DNA of 64,000 nucleotides from DASPHG01 sp963748315 (GCA_963748315.1 CAVVIK010000010.1:186001-250000); one strand, 5' to 3'. Positions 1 through 8,185 are shown, numbered from the stretch's first letter. Notes: a model not told the origin generated them from the sequence alone. Made by a program: numbers and translations.

Positions 1-1036
1 GGGCGGCGTCGAGCTCGGGCGAGACGGCTGTCTCGCGTCCCAGGATCAGGTCGGCCACGAGCCGTGCCGAGGCCGGTCCGATCGAGATGCCCCAGGGGCC
101 GTGGCCGGCGCACACGTACAGGTTCTCCGCGAGCCTGCCGATCAGCGGGCGCCCGTCCGCGGAGACGGGTCGCGCGCACGCGCGCGTCGCGTGCACCGGT
201 CCGATGCCGCGGAGGAACCGCTTTCCGCGCTCGGCGAGCGCGCGCGCGGTTGCGCGCTCGTCCGGCTGCTCGCTCGTGAAGCTCGAGCCAAGGCCGTGGC
301 GACCGTCGGCCGACACGAGGCTGAAGAGCTGCGGGGCCGCCTCGCCGGCGCCGAGCGCCTCGGCCAGGTCGGGGATGCCCGCCTCTTCCAGCACATGCCG
401 CGGCGGCCGCTCGAGTTCCACCTCGGCGACGACGCCCCACACCGGCTCGATCGGGCTCCACCGCCCTGTCGGGTCGACGACGCCGGGCGTCCACGGGCCG
501 GCCGCGACGAGCGTGACCTCGGCATCGAGCTCGAACGACTCCGGCCAGCCGGCGAAGCGTGCGCCCGCCGTCCGTGCGCGATGCGCCAGCGCCTGCGTCG
601 CGGCGGCGGGCGGGACCGCCCAGGCCGTCTCGGTGCGGCACCCGTGCAGGCCGTCCGCGATCACGGGCTCGAGCTCGGCCAGGTCGGCCGGCGTGAGCAG
701 CTGGGGGTCGAGCTCGGGGAGCTCGCGCCGGACGTCTTCTGCGAACGCCTCGAGCGGCTCGGGATCCGAGGCCAGGCTGATCAGCCCGTCGGGCGGCCCG
801 TCGATTGGAAAGGCGTCTATGCCGGGAGCCTCGAGCTCGCGGTAGATCGCGAGGGTCTCCTCGTGCAGCGGCGCGAGGGCGGGGTCGAAGGGGTGCTGGA
901 CGGCGCCGGAGTTGCGCCCGGATGCGCCGGCGCCGATCTCGGTCTGCTCGGCAAGGGTCACCTCCGCGCCTGCTTCCGCCAGGAACGCCGCGGCCGCTGT
1001 GCCGATGATCCCGCCGCCGATGACGGCGATGTCCAT
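1..1036 (-). CDS. FAD-dependent oxidoreductase, DAO family (partial, runs off left edge)
   Basis: Reading the minus strand from the ATG at 1036 gives about 345 codons with no stop before the edge. The N-terminus has the FAD dinucleotide-binding fingerprint GGGIIG at residues 7-12 and then the DAO-family GASGRNSG stretch. A second family signature (ARPVSADGRPLIGR) lies near the C-terminus, followed by a glycine-rich GHGPWGISIGP segment. These are typical of D-amino-acid dehydrogenase, glycine oxidase and sarcosine oxidase-like flavoenzymes that oxidise amines or amino acids. The substrate cannot be read from sequence. The start overlaps the stop of the IMPase-like gene upstream (TGATG), so the two are probably co-transcribed. 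Only the last few residues appear to be missing. Confidence 0.85.
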   Translation of the reverse strand, partial: MDIAVIGGGIIGTAAAAFLAEAGAEVTLAEQTEIGAGASGRNSGAVQHPFDPALAPLHEETLAIYRELEAPGIDAFPIDGPPDGLISLASDPEPLEAFAEDVRRELPELDPQLLTPADLAELEPVIADGLHGCRTETAWAVPPAAATQALAHRARTAGARFAGWPESFELDAEVTLVAAGPWTPGVVDPTGRWSPIEPVWGVVAEVELERPPRHVLEEAGIPDLAEALGAGEAAPQLFSLVSADGRHGLGSSFTSEQPDERATARALAERGKRFLRGIGPVHATRACARPVSADGRPLIGRLAENLYVCAGHGPWGISIGPASARLVADLILGRETAVSPELDAA

Positions 1037-1794
1037 CAGGCCTCGATGAGCGGACGCAGCGCGGCGACGAGCGGCGCTGGTCCCGCGACGAGGCCGAAGG
1101 GCTCGCCGCTCAGCTCCTCGACGGCTCCGCCGGCTTCCGTCACGAGCAGGGTGCCGGCGGCCCAGTCCCAGGCGTTCAGGCCGCGCTCGTAGTACGCGTC
1201 GAGCCGTCCCGCCGCGAGCCAGGCGAGGTCGAGCGCGGCCGAGCCGGCGCGGCGGATGTCACGCACGGCGGGCAGGAGCCGCCGCACGACCTCCGCCTGC
1301 TCGGCGCGCCACGCCGCGTCGTAGCCGAAGCCCGTGGCGACGAGCGCCTGCGCGAGCGGGGGCGTCTCCCGGACGCTGAGCGCCTCGCCCGCGAGCGTGG
1401 CTCCGGCGTCGCGCTCGGCTGCGAACAGCTCGTCGCGGTTCGGGTCGTACACGACCCCGACCGCCGTTCCCACGGTGTCCTCGAGCGCCACGCTCACGGA
1501 CCAGTGCGGATATCCGTAGAGGTAGGACACCGTCCCATCGAGCGGGTCGAAGATCCACCGGCGCCCACTGTCGCCGCTCGTGCTGGTGCCCTCCTCCGCC
1601 AGCAGACCGTCCGCCGGCCGCTCGCGGGCGAGCATGTCGCGGATCAGCGCCTCAGAGTCGCGGTCGGCATCGGAGACCAGGTCGGTGGCCGAGGACTTCG
1701 AGTCGACACCGTGCGCCGGGCCCCCGAAGCGCTCCAGGAGCAGCGCGCCCGCCGCGCGGGCGACCCGCTCGGCGAGGGCAAGATCGGCGTTCAG
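1036..1794 (-). CDS. Inositol monophosphatase family protein
   Basis: A 252-aa protein if translation begins at the CTG at 1794. It is of the length usual for inositol monophosphatases, which remove phosphate from inositol-1-phosphate or related sugar phosphates using Mg2+. The metal-binding motifs are present: LAEEGT (about residues 65-70), DPLDGT (83-88) and WDWAAGT near residue 200. No ATG, GTG or TTG occurs in frame near the expected N-terminus. The only sensible start is the CTG that overlaps the TGA of the upstream 36-aa gene (CTGA). The open frame continues upstream to 2016, but that stretch is antisense-like low-complexity sequence and lies over the end of ctaE. Family assignment is firm; the natural substrate is not known. 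Confidence 0.85.
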   Translation of the reverse strand: MNADLALAERVARAAGALLLERFGGPAHGVDSKSSATDLVSDADRDSEALIRDMLARERPADGLLAEEGTSTSGDSGRRWIFDPLDGTVSYLYGYPHWSVSVALEDTVGTAVGVVYDPNRDELFAAERDAGATLAGEALSVRETPPLAQALVATGFGYDAAWRAEQAEVVRRLLPAVRDIRRAGSAALDLAWLAAGRLDAYYERGLNAWDWAAGTLLVTEAGGAVEELSGEPFGLVAGPAPLVAALRPLIEA

Positions 1795-1901
1795 AAGATC
1801 GCCCTGAGGACCAGCACGAGGAGGACGAGAATCGCCACGACGCCGGCCACGTAGAGGAGGAAACGGAACGCCTCGCGCTCGGAGCGAAGCGGGTTGATCA
1901 A
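1791..1901 (-). CDS. 36-aa single-pass membrane protein downstream of ctaE
   Basis: A very short gene, TTG start at 1901 and TGA at 1791-1793. The product has a charged N-terminus (MINPLRSEREAFRF) and one hydrophobic helix at about residues 14-34 rich in Val, Leu and Ile. It lies between the broken ctaE and the IMPase gene, in the same orientation as the oxidase operon. Size, topology and place fit a small accessory subunit of the haem-copper oxidase, but no family was recognised. Nearly every third base is G or C, which supports real coding. It could also be only the leader cistron that positions the CTG start of the next gene. Confidence 0.6.
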   Translation of the reverse strand: MINPLRSEREAFRFLLYVAGVVAILVLLVLVLRAIF

Positions 1902-1933
1902 AGCGGGTTCCCCGCTCAGACGCGAAACCCGAG

Positions 1934-2633
1934 CTACGCAAGGACGCAACCTCGAAGACGTGCCCCGCACGTCGAGAGGTGAGGACGCAGCGGAGCGATG
2001 GGTTGCAGCCTCTCAAGGACGTAGATCGTCGAGTAGACGATTATCCACATCACGTCGACGAAGTGCCAGTAGATCCGGGCACCTCGACGCCGCGGTGCTC
2101 CTTCGCGGTGAAGTGGCCGCGGAACGCGCGGATGTCGCGAACAGGAGCAGAGTTCATGCCGACGAAGACGTGCGCGCCGTGGAGGCCGGTGAGCCCGTAG
2201 AAGATCGACGACTGCGCGCTCTCGCCCGACGGCGAATCCGATGTGGAAGTACTCGTTGATCTGGACCGTCAGGAAGGTCGCGGCCAGGAGCAGGAGTGGT
2301 AAGCAGGCCTATGCGCAGCGCGGCCCGGTTCTCGCGCTTGGCGCCCTCGAGCGCCCAGTGCATCGTCAAGGACGAGGACAGCAGGATCGCCGTGTTGACG
2401 CCCGCGATCGCGACCGGGAGATGGTCGCCCTCGGCCGGCCACGGGTTGTCCGCCACGACCCGGATGAAGAAGTAGGCCGTGAAGAACGCTCCGAAGAGCA
2501 TGACCTCCGAGATGATGAAAAGCAGCATCCCGAGCAGCTGCGGCTCGATCCGCGAGGACTGGTTCGCGGGCGGCGGGCCGTGATGCTCGTCGTGCTCGTG
2601 GCCGTGATCGACCGCGACTGACGCCGATTCCAT
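1934..2633 (-). pseudogene. ctaE: Cytochrome c oxidase subunit III (frameshifted)
   Basis: Subunit III of the haem-copper oxidase, a multi-pass membrane protein. The ATG at 2633 opens a clear N-terminus with a His-rich leader (GHEHDEHHG) and the subunit III signatures ISEVMLFGAFFTAYF and MHWALEGAKRENR. From about 2300 onwards the family sequence continues only by changing frame: TFLTVQINEYFH, then SSIFYGLTGLHGAHVFVGM, then RAFRGHFTAKEHRGVEVPG and HFVDVMWIIVYSTIYVL. At least four single-base indels are needed, one of them an extra G in GGGCGAG at about 2229. Every segment is well conserved, so I read this as a functional gene damaged by assembly errors. The stop at 1934 is the one reached in the last frame and is provisional. 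Confidence 0.8.
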
Positions 2634-3446
2634 CTAGCTCTCGACCCTCTCGGGGCTCGCCACCACATGCTCGACGGGCCGCGAGGTTGCCGCTTTGACC
2701 CGCTCGATCAGGTTCGCCCGCAGCCATCCCGACCGCTCGCCCTCGAAGGTCGAGATCAGGATGTCGTCCACTGCGTAGAACTGCATCGCGTTCTGGATCG
2801 CCGTGAACGGGTCGGGGTGTCCGACCTGGCCGACGGCCTGGATCCCGTCGTCGGTCAGGCGTTTGAGCATGTGCGCGAGCCGCTGGTGCGGGTCGCCGCT
2901 GCCGCCGCTCGCGGGAACGACGATCGTGAATTGGTGCTTGCCGTCGCCGCTCCGCTCGACGATCCGCTGGTGCAGGGGCTCCGAGTCGGCGGTCTGGTTC
3001 GCCACGACCAGCGTGCGGACCACGTCCTCGCGCTCGGCGTCGAGGTCGACGACGACGTGCTCGACCGGCAGCCCGCTGTCCTCCTCGACGCGGGACACGA
3101 GGTCCTTGCGCATCCAGCCCGAGCGGGTCTCCGGATGGGTCGAGATGATCACCTCGTCCGGGTTGAACGCGTGGATCGCGTCCATGGTGGCCGCGTAGGG
3201 GTCCGGGTCCATGATCTCGCCGTCGGCGTCGATGCCGACCTCGCGCAGCTGCGCGAGCGTCGTCTGGAGCCGGTTCTCGGCCGCGCCCCGGGCGGCGTCG
3301 TCGTAGATCACCCAGCCGCCGCGCGGGTCGTTCTGCGGGCAGATCACGGTGACCTTGACGTCGCCGGCCTCGGCGCGCTGCTTTACGGCGTCGATGAGGG
3401 CGGTGCCTCCGACGGTCTCGTTGGCGACGACGAGCAGGCGCTTCAT
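2634..3446 (-). CDS. Tandem USP-like nucleotide-binding protein inside the oxidase operon
   Basis: A 270-aa cytoplasmic protein made of two similar halves. Each half begins with a beta-strand like LLVVANET or TLVVANQT and ends with a motif of the form STxxxxRSGWxRxxLxxRV followed by LPVEHVVV or RPVEHVVA (residues about 105-135 and 230-260). This resembles universal-stress-protein alpha/beta folds in tandem, though the usual ATP-loop GxxGS is not obvious. The start overlaps the ctaD stop (ATGA) and the stop abuts the ctaE ATG, so it is a true member of the operon. Function is not known; the position suggests a role in oxidase assembly or in stress control of respiration. Confidence 0.75.
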   Translation of the reverse strand: MKRLLVVANETVGGTALIDAVKQRAEAGDVKVTVICPQNDPRGGWVIYDDAARGAAENRLQTTLAQLREVGIDADGEIMDPDPYAATMDAIHAFNPDEVIISTHPETRSGWMRKDLVSRVEEDSGLPVEHVVVDLDAEREDVVRTLVVANQTADSEPLHQRIVERSGDGKHQFTIVVPASGGSGDPHQRLAHMLKRLTDDGIQAVGQVGHPDPFTAIQNAMQFYAVDDILISTFEGERSGWLRANLIERVKAATSRPVEHVVASPERVES

Positions 3447-5341
3447 TCGTGAGCGACCACTGGCTTGGTAGCGGCAGGCACAGGTTTCTGGTCGTCGAAG
3501 ACGGCGTGCTGGGCGCCGGGGATGCCGTATTCGTACGGCCCGCCGACCACCGTCGGGACCTTGTCGAAGTTGAACACCGGCGGCGGCGAGGAGACCTGCC
3601 ACTCGATCGTGTGCGCCCGCCACGGGTTGGCGGCGGCCTTGGGCCCTGATCGCCACGACACGATCATGTTGTAGAGCCAGATCAGCATCGAGAGCCCGAA
3701 GATGAAGCTCGACGCCGAGATGATCGCGTTGAGCGTCGCGAACTGGTCCGCGTAGTCGGCAACGCGCCGGGGCATGCCGTCGACGCCCACGAAGTGCATG
3801 GGGCCGAACGTCAAGTTGAAGAAGATGAACGACAGCCAGAAGTGGAGCTTGCCCAGCCGCTCGTCGTACATCCGCCCGGTCATCTTCGGGAACCAGTGGT
3901 AGATGCCGGCGAAGATCGTGAACACGGAGCCGCCGAACAGCACGTAGTGGATGTGCGCGACGACGAAGTACGTGTCGGAGACGTGGATGTCCACCGGCAC
4001 GACCGCGAGGACGATCCCCGAGATCCCGCCGAGCGTGAACATCGTGATGAAGCCGAGTGCGAACAGCATCGGCGTCGTCAAGTGGATGACCCCGCGCCAT
4101 AACGTCGCCAGCCACGAGAAGATCTTGATCCCGGTCGGGACCGCGATCAGCATCGTCGTGATCATCATCGGCACGCGCAGCCACGAGTGCATGCCGGACA
4201 CGAACATGTGGTGCGCCCAGACCGTGAAGCCCAGCACCACGATCGCCATCAGCGAGAAGGCCATCATCCGGTAGCCGAACACCGGTTTTCGGGCGTTCGT
4301 CGAGATGACCTCGCTGATGATCCCGAACCCGGGCAGCATCATGATGTAGACGGCCGGGTGCGAGTAGAACCAGAAGACGTGCTGGTACATGATCACGTCG
4401 CCGCCGGCGCTCGAATAGAAGAAGTCGGTGTGCAGCGCGCGGTCGAACAGCACGAAGAACTGCGACCCCGCGATGAACGGCGTGGCGATCACCACGAGAA
4501 GCGAGGTGGTGAAGTTCGCCCACACGAGCAGCGGCATGCGCCAGAACGTCATGCCGGGCGCGCGCATCGTGATGATCGTGACCAGGAAGTTCAGCGCCGT
4601 CGCGATCGATGACGCGCCGGCGAACTGGACGCCGATCGTGAAGAACGTCTGGCCGAGCGGCGTCTCGGTTGAGAGTGGGGCGTAGGCCGTCCAGCCGGTG
4701 GCGAAGGACCCGCCGGGCGCGAAGAAGCTGGCGGTCATCATGATCCCGGCGAGCGGCAGCATCCAGTAGGACAGCGCGTTCAGGCGGGGGAACGCCATGT
4801 CCGGCGCGCCGATCATCAGCGGCAGCACGTAGTTCGCGATCCCGGCGAACACCGGGATGATGAACAGGAAGATCATCAGCGAGGCGTGAACCGAGAACAG
4901 GCCGTTGAACGTGTTCGGGTCCACGAACTGCGAGCCCGGCGCGGCCAGCTCGGCGCGCATGAGCATCGCCAGCAGCCCGCCGAAGAAGAAGAAGAAGACG
5001 GTCGTGACGATGTACTGGATGCCGATCACCTTGTGATCGGTGTTGACGCGGAAGTAGTCGCGCCACGAGTACGCGCCGTGCCCGGAGTGGTCCTCAGGCC
5101 GCGTCGGCTTGCCCGCCGCCCAATAGAACCAGTAGTCGAAGCAGCCGATCCCGACGAGGAAGCCGAGCGGGGCCCCGATCAGCATCACCGTGACGATCGC
5201 GTCCCAGTCCCAGAGCGGCTCGTAGCCATAGAGCGACCGCAGGAGGACGACCAGGCCCATGCAGAACGCGGCCATGCCCAGCGTCGCGAGCAGGGCGCGG
5301 TACCAACCGGGCGCGGTCCAGCGGCGCAGCGCGACGGCCAT
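3443..5341 (-). CDS. ctaD: Cytochrome c oxidase subunit I, A2-type
   Basis: The catalytic subunit of a haem-copper oxidase, 632 aa with an N-terminal extension of about 95 residues carrying two extra hydrophobic segments before the usual domain starts at TDHKVIGIQY. The Cu-B/haem a3 site is clear: FYSHPAVY at residues 325-332, with the cross-linked His and Tyr, then VWAHHMF and VAHIHYVLFGG. The YS pair before HP and the absence of the Glu of HPEVY mark the A2 subtype of the A family. The start overlaps the stop of ctaC by one base (TAATG). It acts in the cytoplasmic membrane, passing electrons from the fused cytochrome c of subunit II to oxygen while pumping protons. Confidence 0.95.
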   Translation of the reverse strand: MAVALRRWTAPGWYRALLATLGMAAFCMGLVVLLRSLYGYEPLWDWDAIVTVMLIGAPLGFLVGIGCFDYWFYWAAGKPTRPEDHSGHGAYSWRDYFRVNTDHKVIGIQYIVTTVFFFFFGGLLAMLMRAELAAPGSQFVDPNTFNGLFSVHASLMIFLFIIPVFAGIANYVLPLMIGAPDMAFPRLNALSYWMLPLAGIMMTASFFAPGGSFATGWTAYAPLSTETPLGQTFFTIGVQFAGASSIATALNFLVTIITMRAPGMTFWRMPLLVWANFTTSLLVVIATPFIAGSQFFVLFDRALHTDFFYSSAGGDVIMYQHVFWFYSHPAVYIMMLPGFGIISEVISTNARKPVFGYRMMAFSLMAIVVLGFTVWAHHMFVSGMHSWLRVPMMITTMLIAVPTGIKIFSWLATLWRGVIHLTTPMLFALGFITMFTLGGISGIVLAVVPVDIHVSDTYFVVAHIHYVLFGGSVFTIFAGIYHWFPKMTGRMYDERLGKLHFWLSFIFFNLTFGPMHFVGVDGMPRRVADYADQFATLNAIISASSFIFGLSMLIWLYNMIVSWRSGPKAAANPWRAHTIEWQVSSPPPVFNFDKVPTVVGGPYEYGIPGAQHAVFDDQKPVPAATKPVVAHE

Positions 5342-6432
5342 TACTTGCCCTTCTCCGTCTTGCTCTCGCCGAGCAGATACTGCACGAGCGTGTCGATCTC
5401 CTCAGGGGTCAGCTGGTCGCCGAAGTTCGTGGGCATGGTAGTCCCGAAGCCCTTCACCACAAACGCCCGCGGATCGACGATCGACTGGTGGACGTAGTCC
5501 TCGGCGCTCGTCCCCTTCTCGCGCTTGCCCGCCACGCCCGGGAGCTCGTCCAGGTTCGGTCCGACCGTCCCGGTGGCGTCCGCATCGGCGAGCGTGTGGC
5601 ACGCATCGCAGCCCGCGGAGGCGAAGATCTCGCGTCCCGCCGCGGTCACGCTCTCGCCCTCCTCCGGCGCGGCACCGCCCTCGCTCTGGTCCTTGACCCA
5701 GTCGTCGAACTCGGCCGCCGGGACGACGCGCGCCTCCTGGCGCATCGTCGCGTGTCCGATGCCGCAGAGCTCGGCGCAGACGACCGGATAGCTGCCCTCC
5801 TCCGTCGGGGTGACGCGGGTTTGCGTCGTGATGCCGGGCACGGCGTCCTGCTTCATGCGGAAGGCCGGCACCCAGAACGAGTGGAGCACGTCCTTCGCGT
5901 GGATCTCGAAGTGGACGGGCCTGTCGAGCGGGAGCACGAGCTCGTTCGACTGGACCTTCTCCTCGGGATACTCGAACGACCACGTGAACTGCTCGCCCGT
6001 GACCCTCACCTCGAGCTCGTTCGCCTGTTTCGCCTCGATGTCGTCGAGCACGATCCAGCCGTAGACCGCGAGGGCGGAGACGATCAAAAAGGGGATCGTG
6101 ACCCACACGATCTCGAGCTTCGTGTTGCCGTGGATGTGCGCGCCGTCGCCCTTGTCGCCCGGCTTCGCGCGGAACGCGAAGACGCTGTAGATCGCGATCG
6201 TCATCACGAGCACGAAGATCGGCACCGAGACGATCAGGAGGACGTCGTACAGCGTGTCGATCTTGTCCGACTGCGTCGAGCCCTGGGTCGGGAACCAGTC
6301 GATCTGAAGGCAGATCAGGACGCCGATCGCGGATGCGATCACGCCGATCAGGAGCATCCGCGCGAGCGGGTGCTTCTGGTGTGCGGGCCGCTGTTCCTCG
6401 GGCGTGCTCAACGAGCGCGCGAGTCTATTCAA
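5341..6432 (-). CDS. ctaC: Cytochrome c oxidase subunit II with fused cytochrome c domain (caa3 type)
   Basis: 363 aa. Two membrane helices lie at about residues 25-45 and 65-88, followed by the extracytoplasmic Cu-A domain with the ligand motif CAELCGIGHATM. The C-terminal quarter is a mono-haem cytochrome c: CDACH haem-binding motif and an axial Met in TTMPTNFG. The fusion makes this a caa3 oxidase that can take electrons directly from the bc complex or a soluble carrier. The start used is TTG at 6432; a hairpin lies immediately upstream. First gene of the operon ctaC-ctaD-USP-ctaE. Confidence 0.93.
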   Translation of the reverse strand: MNRLARSLSTPEEQRPAHQKHPLARMLLIGVIASAIGVLICLQIDWFPTQGSTQSDKIDTLYDVLLIVSVPIFVLVMTIAIYSVFAFRAKPGDKGDGAHIHGNTKLEIVWVTIPFLIVSALAVYGWIVLDDIEAKQANELEVRVTGEQFTWSFEYPEEKVQSNELVLPLDRPVHFEIHAKDVLHSFWVPAFRMKQDAVPGITTQTRVTPTEEGSYPVVCAELCGIGHATMRQEARVVPAAEFDDWVKDQSEGGAAPEEGESVTAAGREIFASAGCDACHTLADADATGTVGPNLDELPGVAGKREKGTSAEDYVHQSIVDPRAFVVKGFGTTMPTNFGDQLTPEEIDTLVQYLLGESKTEKGK

Positions 6433-6454
6433 AGGCCCCCTGGAAAGGGCCTTT
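6431..6454. terminator. Inverted repeat between the AraC-type gene and ctaC
   Basis: A perfect 8-bp stem (AAAGGCCC at 6431-6438 and GGGCCTTT at 6447-6454) with an 8-nt loop lies just after the stop of the AraC-type gene and at the ctaC start on the same strand. The T-rich end of the stem on the minus strand fits an intrinsic terminator of the regulator. Because it includes the first base or two of ctaC it could also act on ctaC translation. Seen in sequence; function inferred. Confidence 0.5.
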
Positions 6455-6456
6455 GG

Positions 6457-6852
6457 CTACGCCTGTTCGGAGCCGTGTCCGTTGCTGCTTGTCGCCCGGC
6501 CCTTGAGGCTCGAGGGCGGGGCGCCGTGGTGGCGGCGGAAGGCCTTCGCGAACTGGGCCGGCTGGCGGTAGCCGACGCTCTGCGCGACCTCGCGGACGGG
6601 GATGGCGCCCTCGCGCAAGAGGCGCGCTGCGTGGCGCATCCGCACCTTTGCGAGGTACTCGCGGAAGCTCGTGCCGCCGACCTCGGCGAACACGCGCTGG
6701 AGCTGGCGCCGCGAGGTGGCGATTTCACGTGCGAGCGCGTCGAGATCGAGGTCCGTGGCGTACTTCCGCTCGATCACGTGAACGGCCTCCTCGAAGACCG
6801 CCCTTCGCCGCTGCTTGGTCGCCTGCCTCACCCTGTCCTCTGTCGTCTGCAC
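6457..6852 (-). CDS. AraC-type DNA-binding protein (DNA-binding domain only)
   Basis: 131 aa beginning at the GTG at 6852, chosen because AGGAGG sits 4 nt upstream. The product is essentially only an AraC/XylS domain: a first helix-turn-helix at about residues 39-58 (DALAREIATSRRQLQRVF) and a second at 86-110 (VREVAQSVGYRQPAQFAKAF). There is no sensor domain, so any signal must come from a partner or from its own level. The open frame extends to 7107 but without a better start. It is transcribed toward the caa3 operon and could regulate it; that is inference from position. Confidence 0.8.
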   Translation of the reverse strand: MQTTEDRVRQATKQRRRAVFEEAVHVIERKYATDLDLDALAREIATSRRQLQRVFAEVGGTSFREYLAKVRMRHAARLLREGAIPVREVAQSVGYRQPAQFAKAFRRHHGAPPSSLKGRATSSNGHGSEQA

Positions 6853-7034
6853 GAGTCCTCCTATCGGGTGGGGTGCCGGTGCAGCCCCGTGAAGTGATTT
6901 GAACCCTGCGCGGGTCGCGTCGAAACCGATTCGGAAGAAAGGTGACGCGTGAGTCATCTTTCTACCAGATGGCGCACGTGTGGTCCCCCGAGTACGATTG
7001 CGGCAATCGGCACTACCACCCGCGAGGAGGACGG

Positions 7035-7463
7035 ATGCAGGTTCGGGACGGAATGAGCGCGACGGTCCTGACGGTCGGGCCCGGCCACACCCTGCGCGAG
7101 GCCGCACGGCTCATGTCCCAGCGAAAGGTCGGCGCCGCGATCGTGATCGACCCCGAGCAACCTGGACCCGGCATCCTCACCGAGCGCGACCTGCTCGAGT
7201 CGCTCGGGGGCGGCCAGGATCCCGACGCCGAGAAGGTCGGCGACCACCTCTCGGCGACCCTCACGTTCGCCGCTCCCGACTGGTCGCTCGAGCGCGCGGC
7301 GGAGGCGATGGTCCGCGGCGGCTTCCGTCACCTCGTCGTGGTCGACGGCGGCGAGACCGTCGGTGTCCTGTCGATGCGCGACATCGTGCGCTGCTGGACC
7401 GACGATGGCGCCTCGTGCGACGTCGACGCGGGGAGCTCCGCGGGCTTCCAGCCCGCGGCCTAG
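7035..7463 (+). CDS. CBS-domain pair protein
   Basis: 142 aa, ATG at 7035 with GAGGAGG 4 nt before it. Two CBS motifs cover about residues 7-60 (MSATVLTVGPGHTLREAARLM to GILTERDLL) and 65-122 (ending VGVLSMRDIV). Such stand-alone CBS pairs bind adenine nucleotides and act as energy or redox sensors. The C-terminal 20 residues are variable and their codons form a hairpin. It is divergent from the AraC-type gene, with a 180-bp region between them; no specific target is evident. Confidence 0.85.
   Translation: MQVRDGMSATVLTVGPGHTLREAARLMSQRKVGAAIVIDPEQPGPGILTERDLLESLGGGQDPDAEKVGDHLSATLTFAAPDWSLERAAEAMVRGGFRHLVVVDGGETVGVLSMRDIVRCWTDDGASCDVDAGSSAGFQPAA
7438..7458. terminator. GC-rich hairpin at the end of the CBS gene
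   Basis: A perfect 8-bp inverted repeat (CCGCGGGC, 5-nt loop, GCCCGCGG) overlaps the last codons of the CBS protein, just before the convergent gene ending at 7469. There is no T run, so it would be a hairpin-only, possibly bidirectional, terminator. Confidence 0.4.
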
Positions 7464-7468
7464 GTAGT

Positions 7469-7786
7469 TCAGTGCCCGAACGGGCGCGCGTGCCAGCCGT
7501 GCTCCGCGAGCTCGTCTAGCACGACCGCCGTAACGACGCCCTCGCGCCCGGAGCCGGCGAGCGGCAGCGGTTCGCGGTCCTCGCGCGCGCGGAGCTCGTT
7601 TACGCAGTCGGCCGCTCGGTTCCAGCTCAGCACGAGGCTGGTGTGCGGCCGGTCCTCGTTCGACAGCGTGCGGTTCGTCAGCGCGCGGTAGACCTCGGCG
7701 CAAAACCGCTCGTCAGCGAAGCGGCCCGACAGGTCTTCCAGGTCGCGCACGAGCTGGCTCTCAAGCGTCTCGTTCAGAGCGCTCAT
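7469..7786 (-). CDS. Hypothetical protein, 105 aa
   Basis: An ATG at 7786 preceded by a GGAGAA-type ribosome site gives a soluble, acidic protein with helical segments (LESQLVRDLEDLSGRFADERF) and a conserved-looking centre with Trp and Cys (LVLSWNRAADCVNELR). No family was recognised. It is convergent with the CBS gene and followed, in the same direction, by the small oxidase-like genes upstream of it. High GC3 supports coding. Confidence 0.6.
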   Translation of the reverse strand: MSALNETLESQLVRDLEDLSGRFADERFCAEVYRALTNRTLSNEDRPHTSLVLSWNRAADCVNELRAREDREPLPLAGSGREGVVTAVVLDELAEHGWHARPFGH

Positions 7787-7819
7787 GAGTTCTCCTTACC
7801 CGGGTCAATCCGGGGTGAA

Positions 7820-8062
7820 TCAGTGCTCGAGCGGAAGCTGCGAGATGTCGTCGCGAGCCTCGCGTATCCAGCGTACGACCACGACGACCGTGATCACGAC
7901 GCCGATGGCGACGATCACCCAGCTGAGGATCACGCCGACGAGGGCGATCGTGATCCCGAAGGCCGTCCAGGCCGGCAGGTAGGTCGGGCCGGGCAGGTGA
8001 ACCTGCTCGCCCACCGGTGCGACCGGATCGCCGGAGGAGGGCGGCGGAAGCGGCTCCGCCAT
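7820..8062 (-). CDS. Small two-helix membrane protein, subunit-IV-like of cytochrome oxidase
   Basis: 80 aa with a proline-rich N-terminus, the segment EQVHLPGPTYLPAW and two hydrophobic helices at about residues 33-50 and 50-66, ending in a charged tail (RWIREARDDISQ). The layout matches small subunit IV (CtaF-like) proteins of actinobacterial cytochrome oxidases, which usually begin with a similar HLPGPSYLP stretch. This is family resemblance from memory, not a search. Its ATG overlaps the TGA of the 35-aa gene upstream (ATGA), so the two form one unit located 1.6 kb from ctaC. Confidence 0.6.
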   Translation of the reverse strand: MAEPLPPPSSGDPVAPVGEQVHLPGPTYLPAWTAFGITIALVGVILSWVIVAIGVVITVVVVVRWIREARDDISQLPLEH

Positions 8063-8169
8063 CAGGTGTAGATCAGCCCGGCGAAGAACGAGAGCCCGAA
8101 CACGATCAGCGAGATCGCGCCCGCGATCAGCGCCGTGCGGATGTTCTTCTGCGCTAGCCGGCGGTCCAT
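8062..8169 (-). CDS. 35-aa single-pass membrane protein
   Basis: A tiny gene from the ATG at 8169. The product has a basic N-terminus (MDRRLAQKNIRT) and one hydrophobic helix (about residues 13-34). It overlaps the downstream 80-aa subunit-IV-like gene by ATGA, so the pair is translationally coupled. It probably stabilises a membrane complex, most likely the terminal oxidase encoded nearby; this is inference. It starts only 28 bp from the divergent glucokinase gene. Confidence 0.55.
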   Translation of the reverse strand: MDRRLAQKNIRTALIAGAISLIVFGLSFFAGLIYT

Positions 8170-8185
8170 CGCTGTCGACTTGTAC

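Noticed and set aside
101..1192. Long plus-strand frames over the first kilobase
   Set aside because: They are antisense to the DAO flavoenzyme, which has clear FAD motifs on the minus strand; the plus-strand products are Arg/Gly-rich without any motif.
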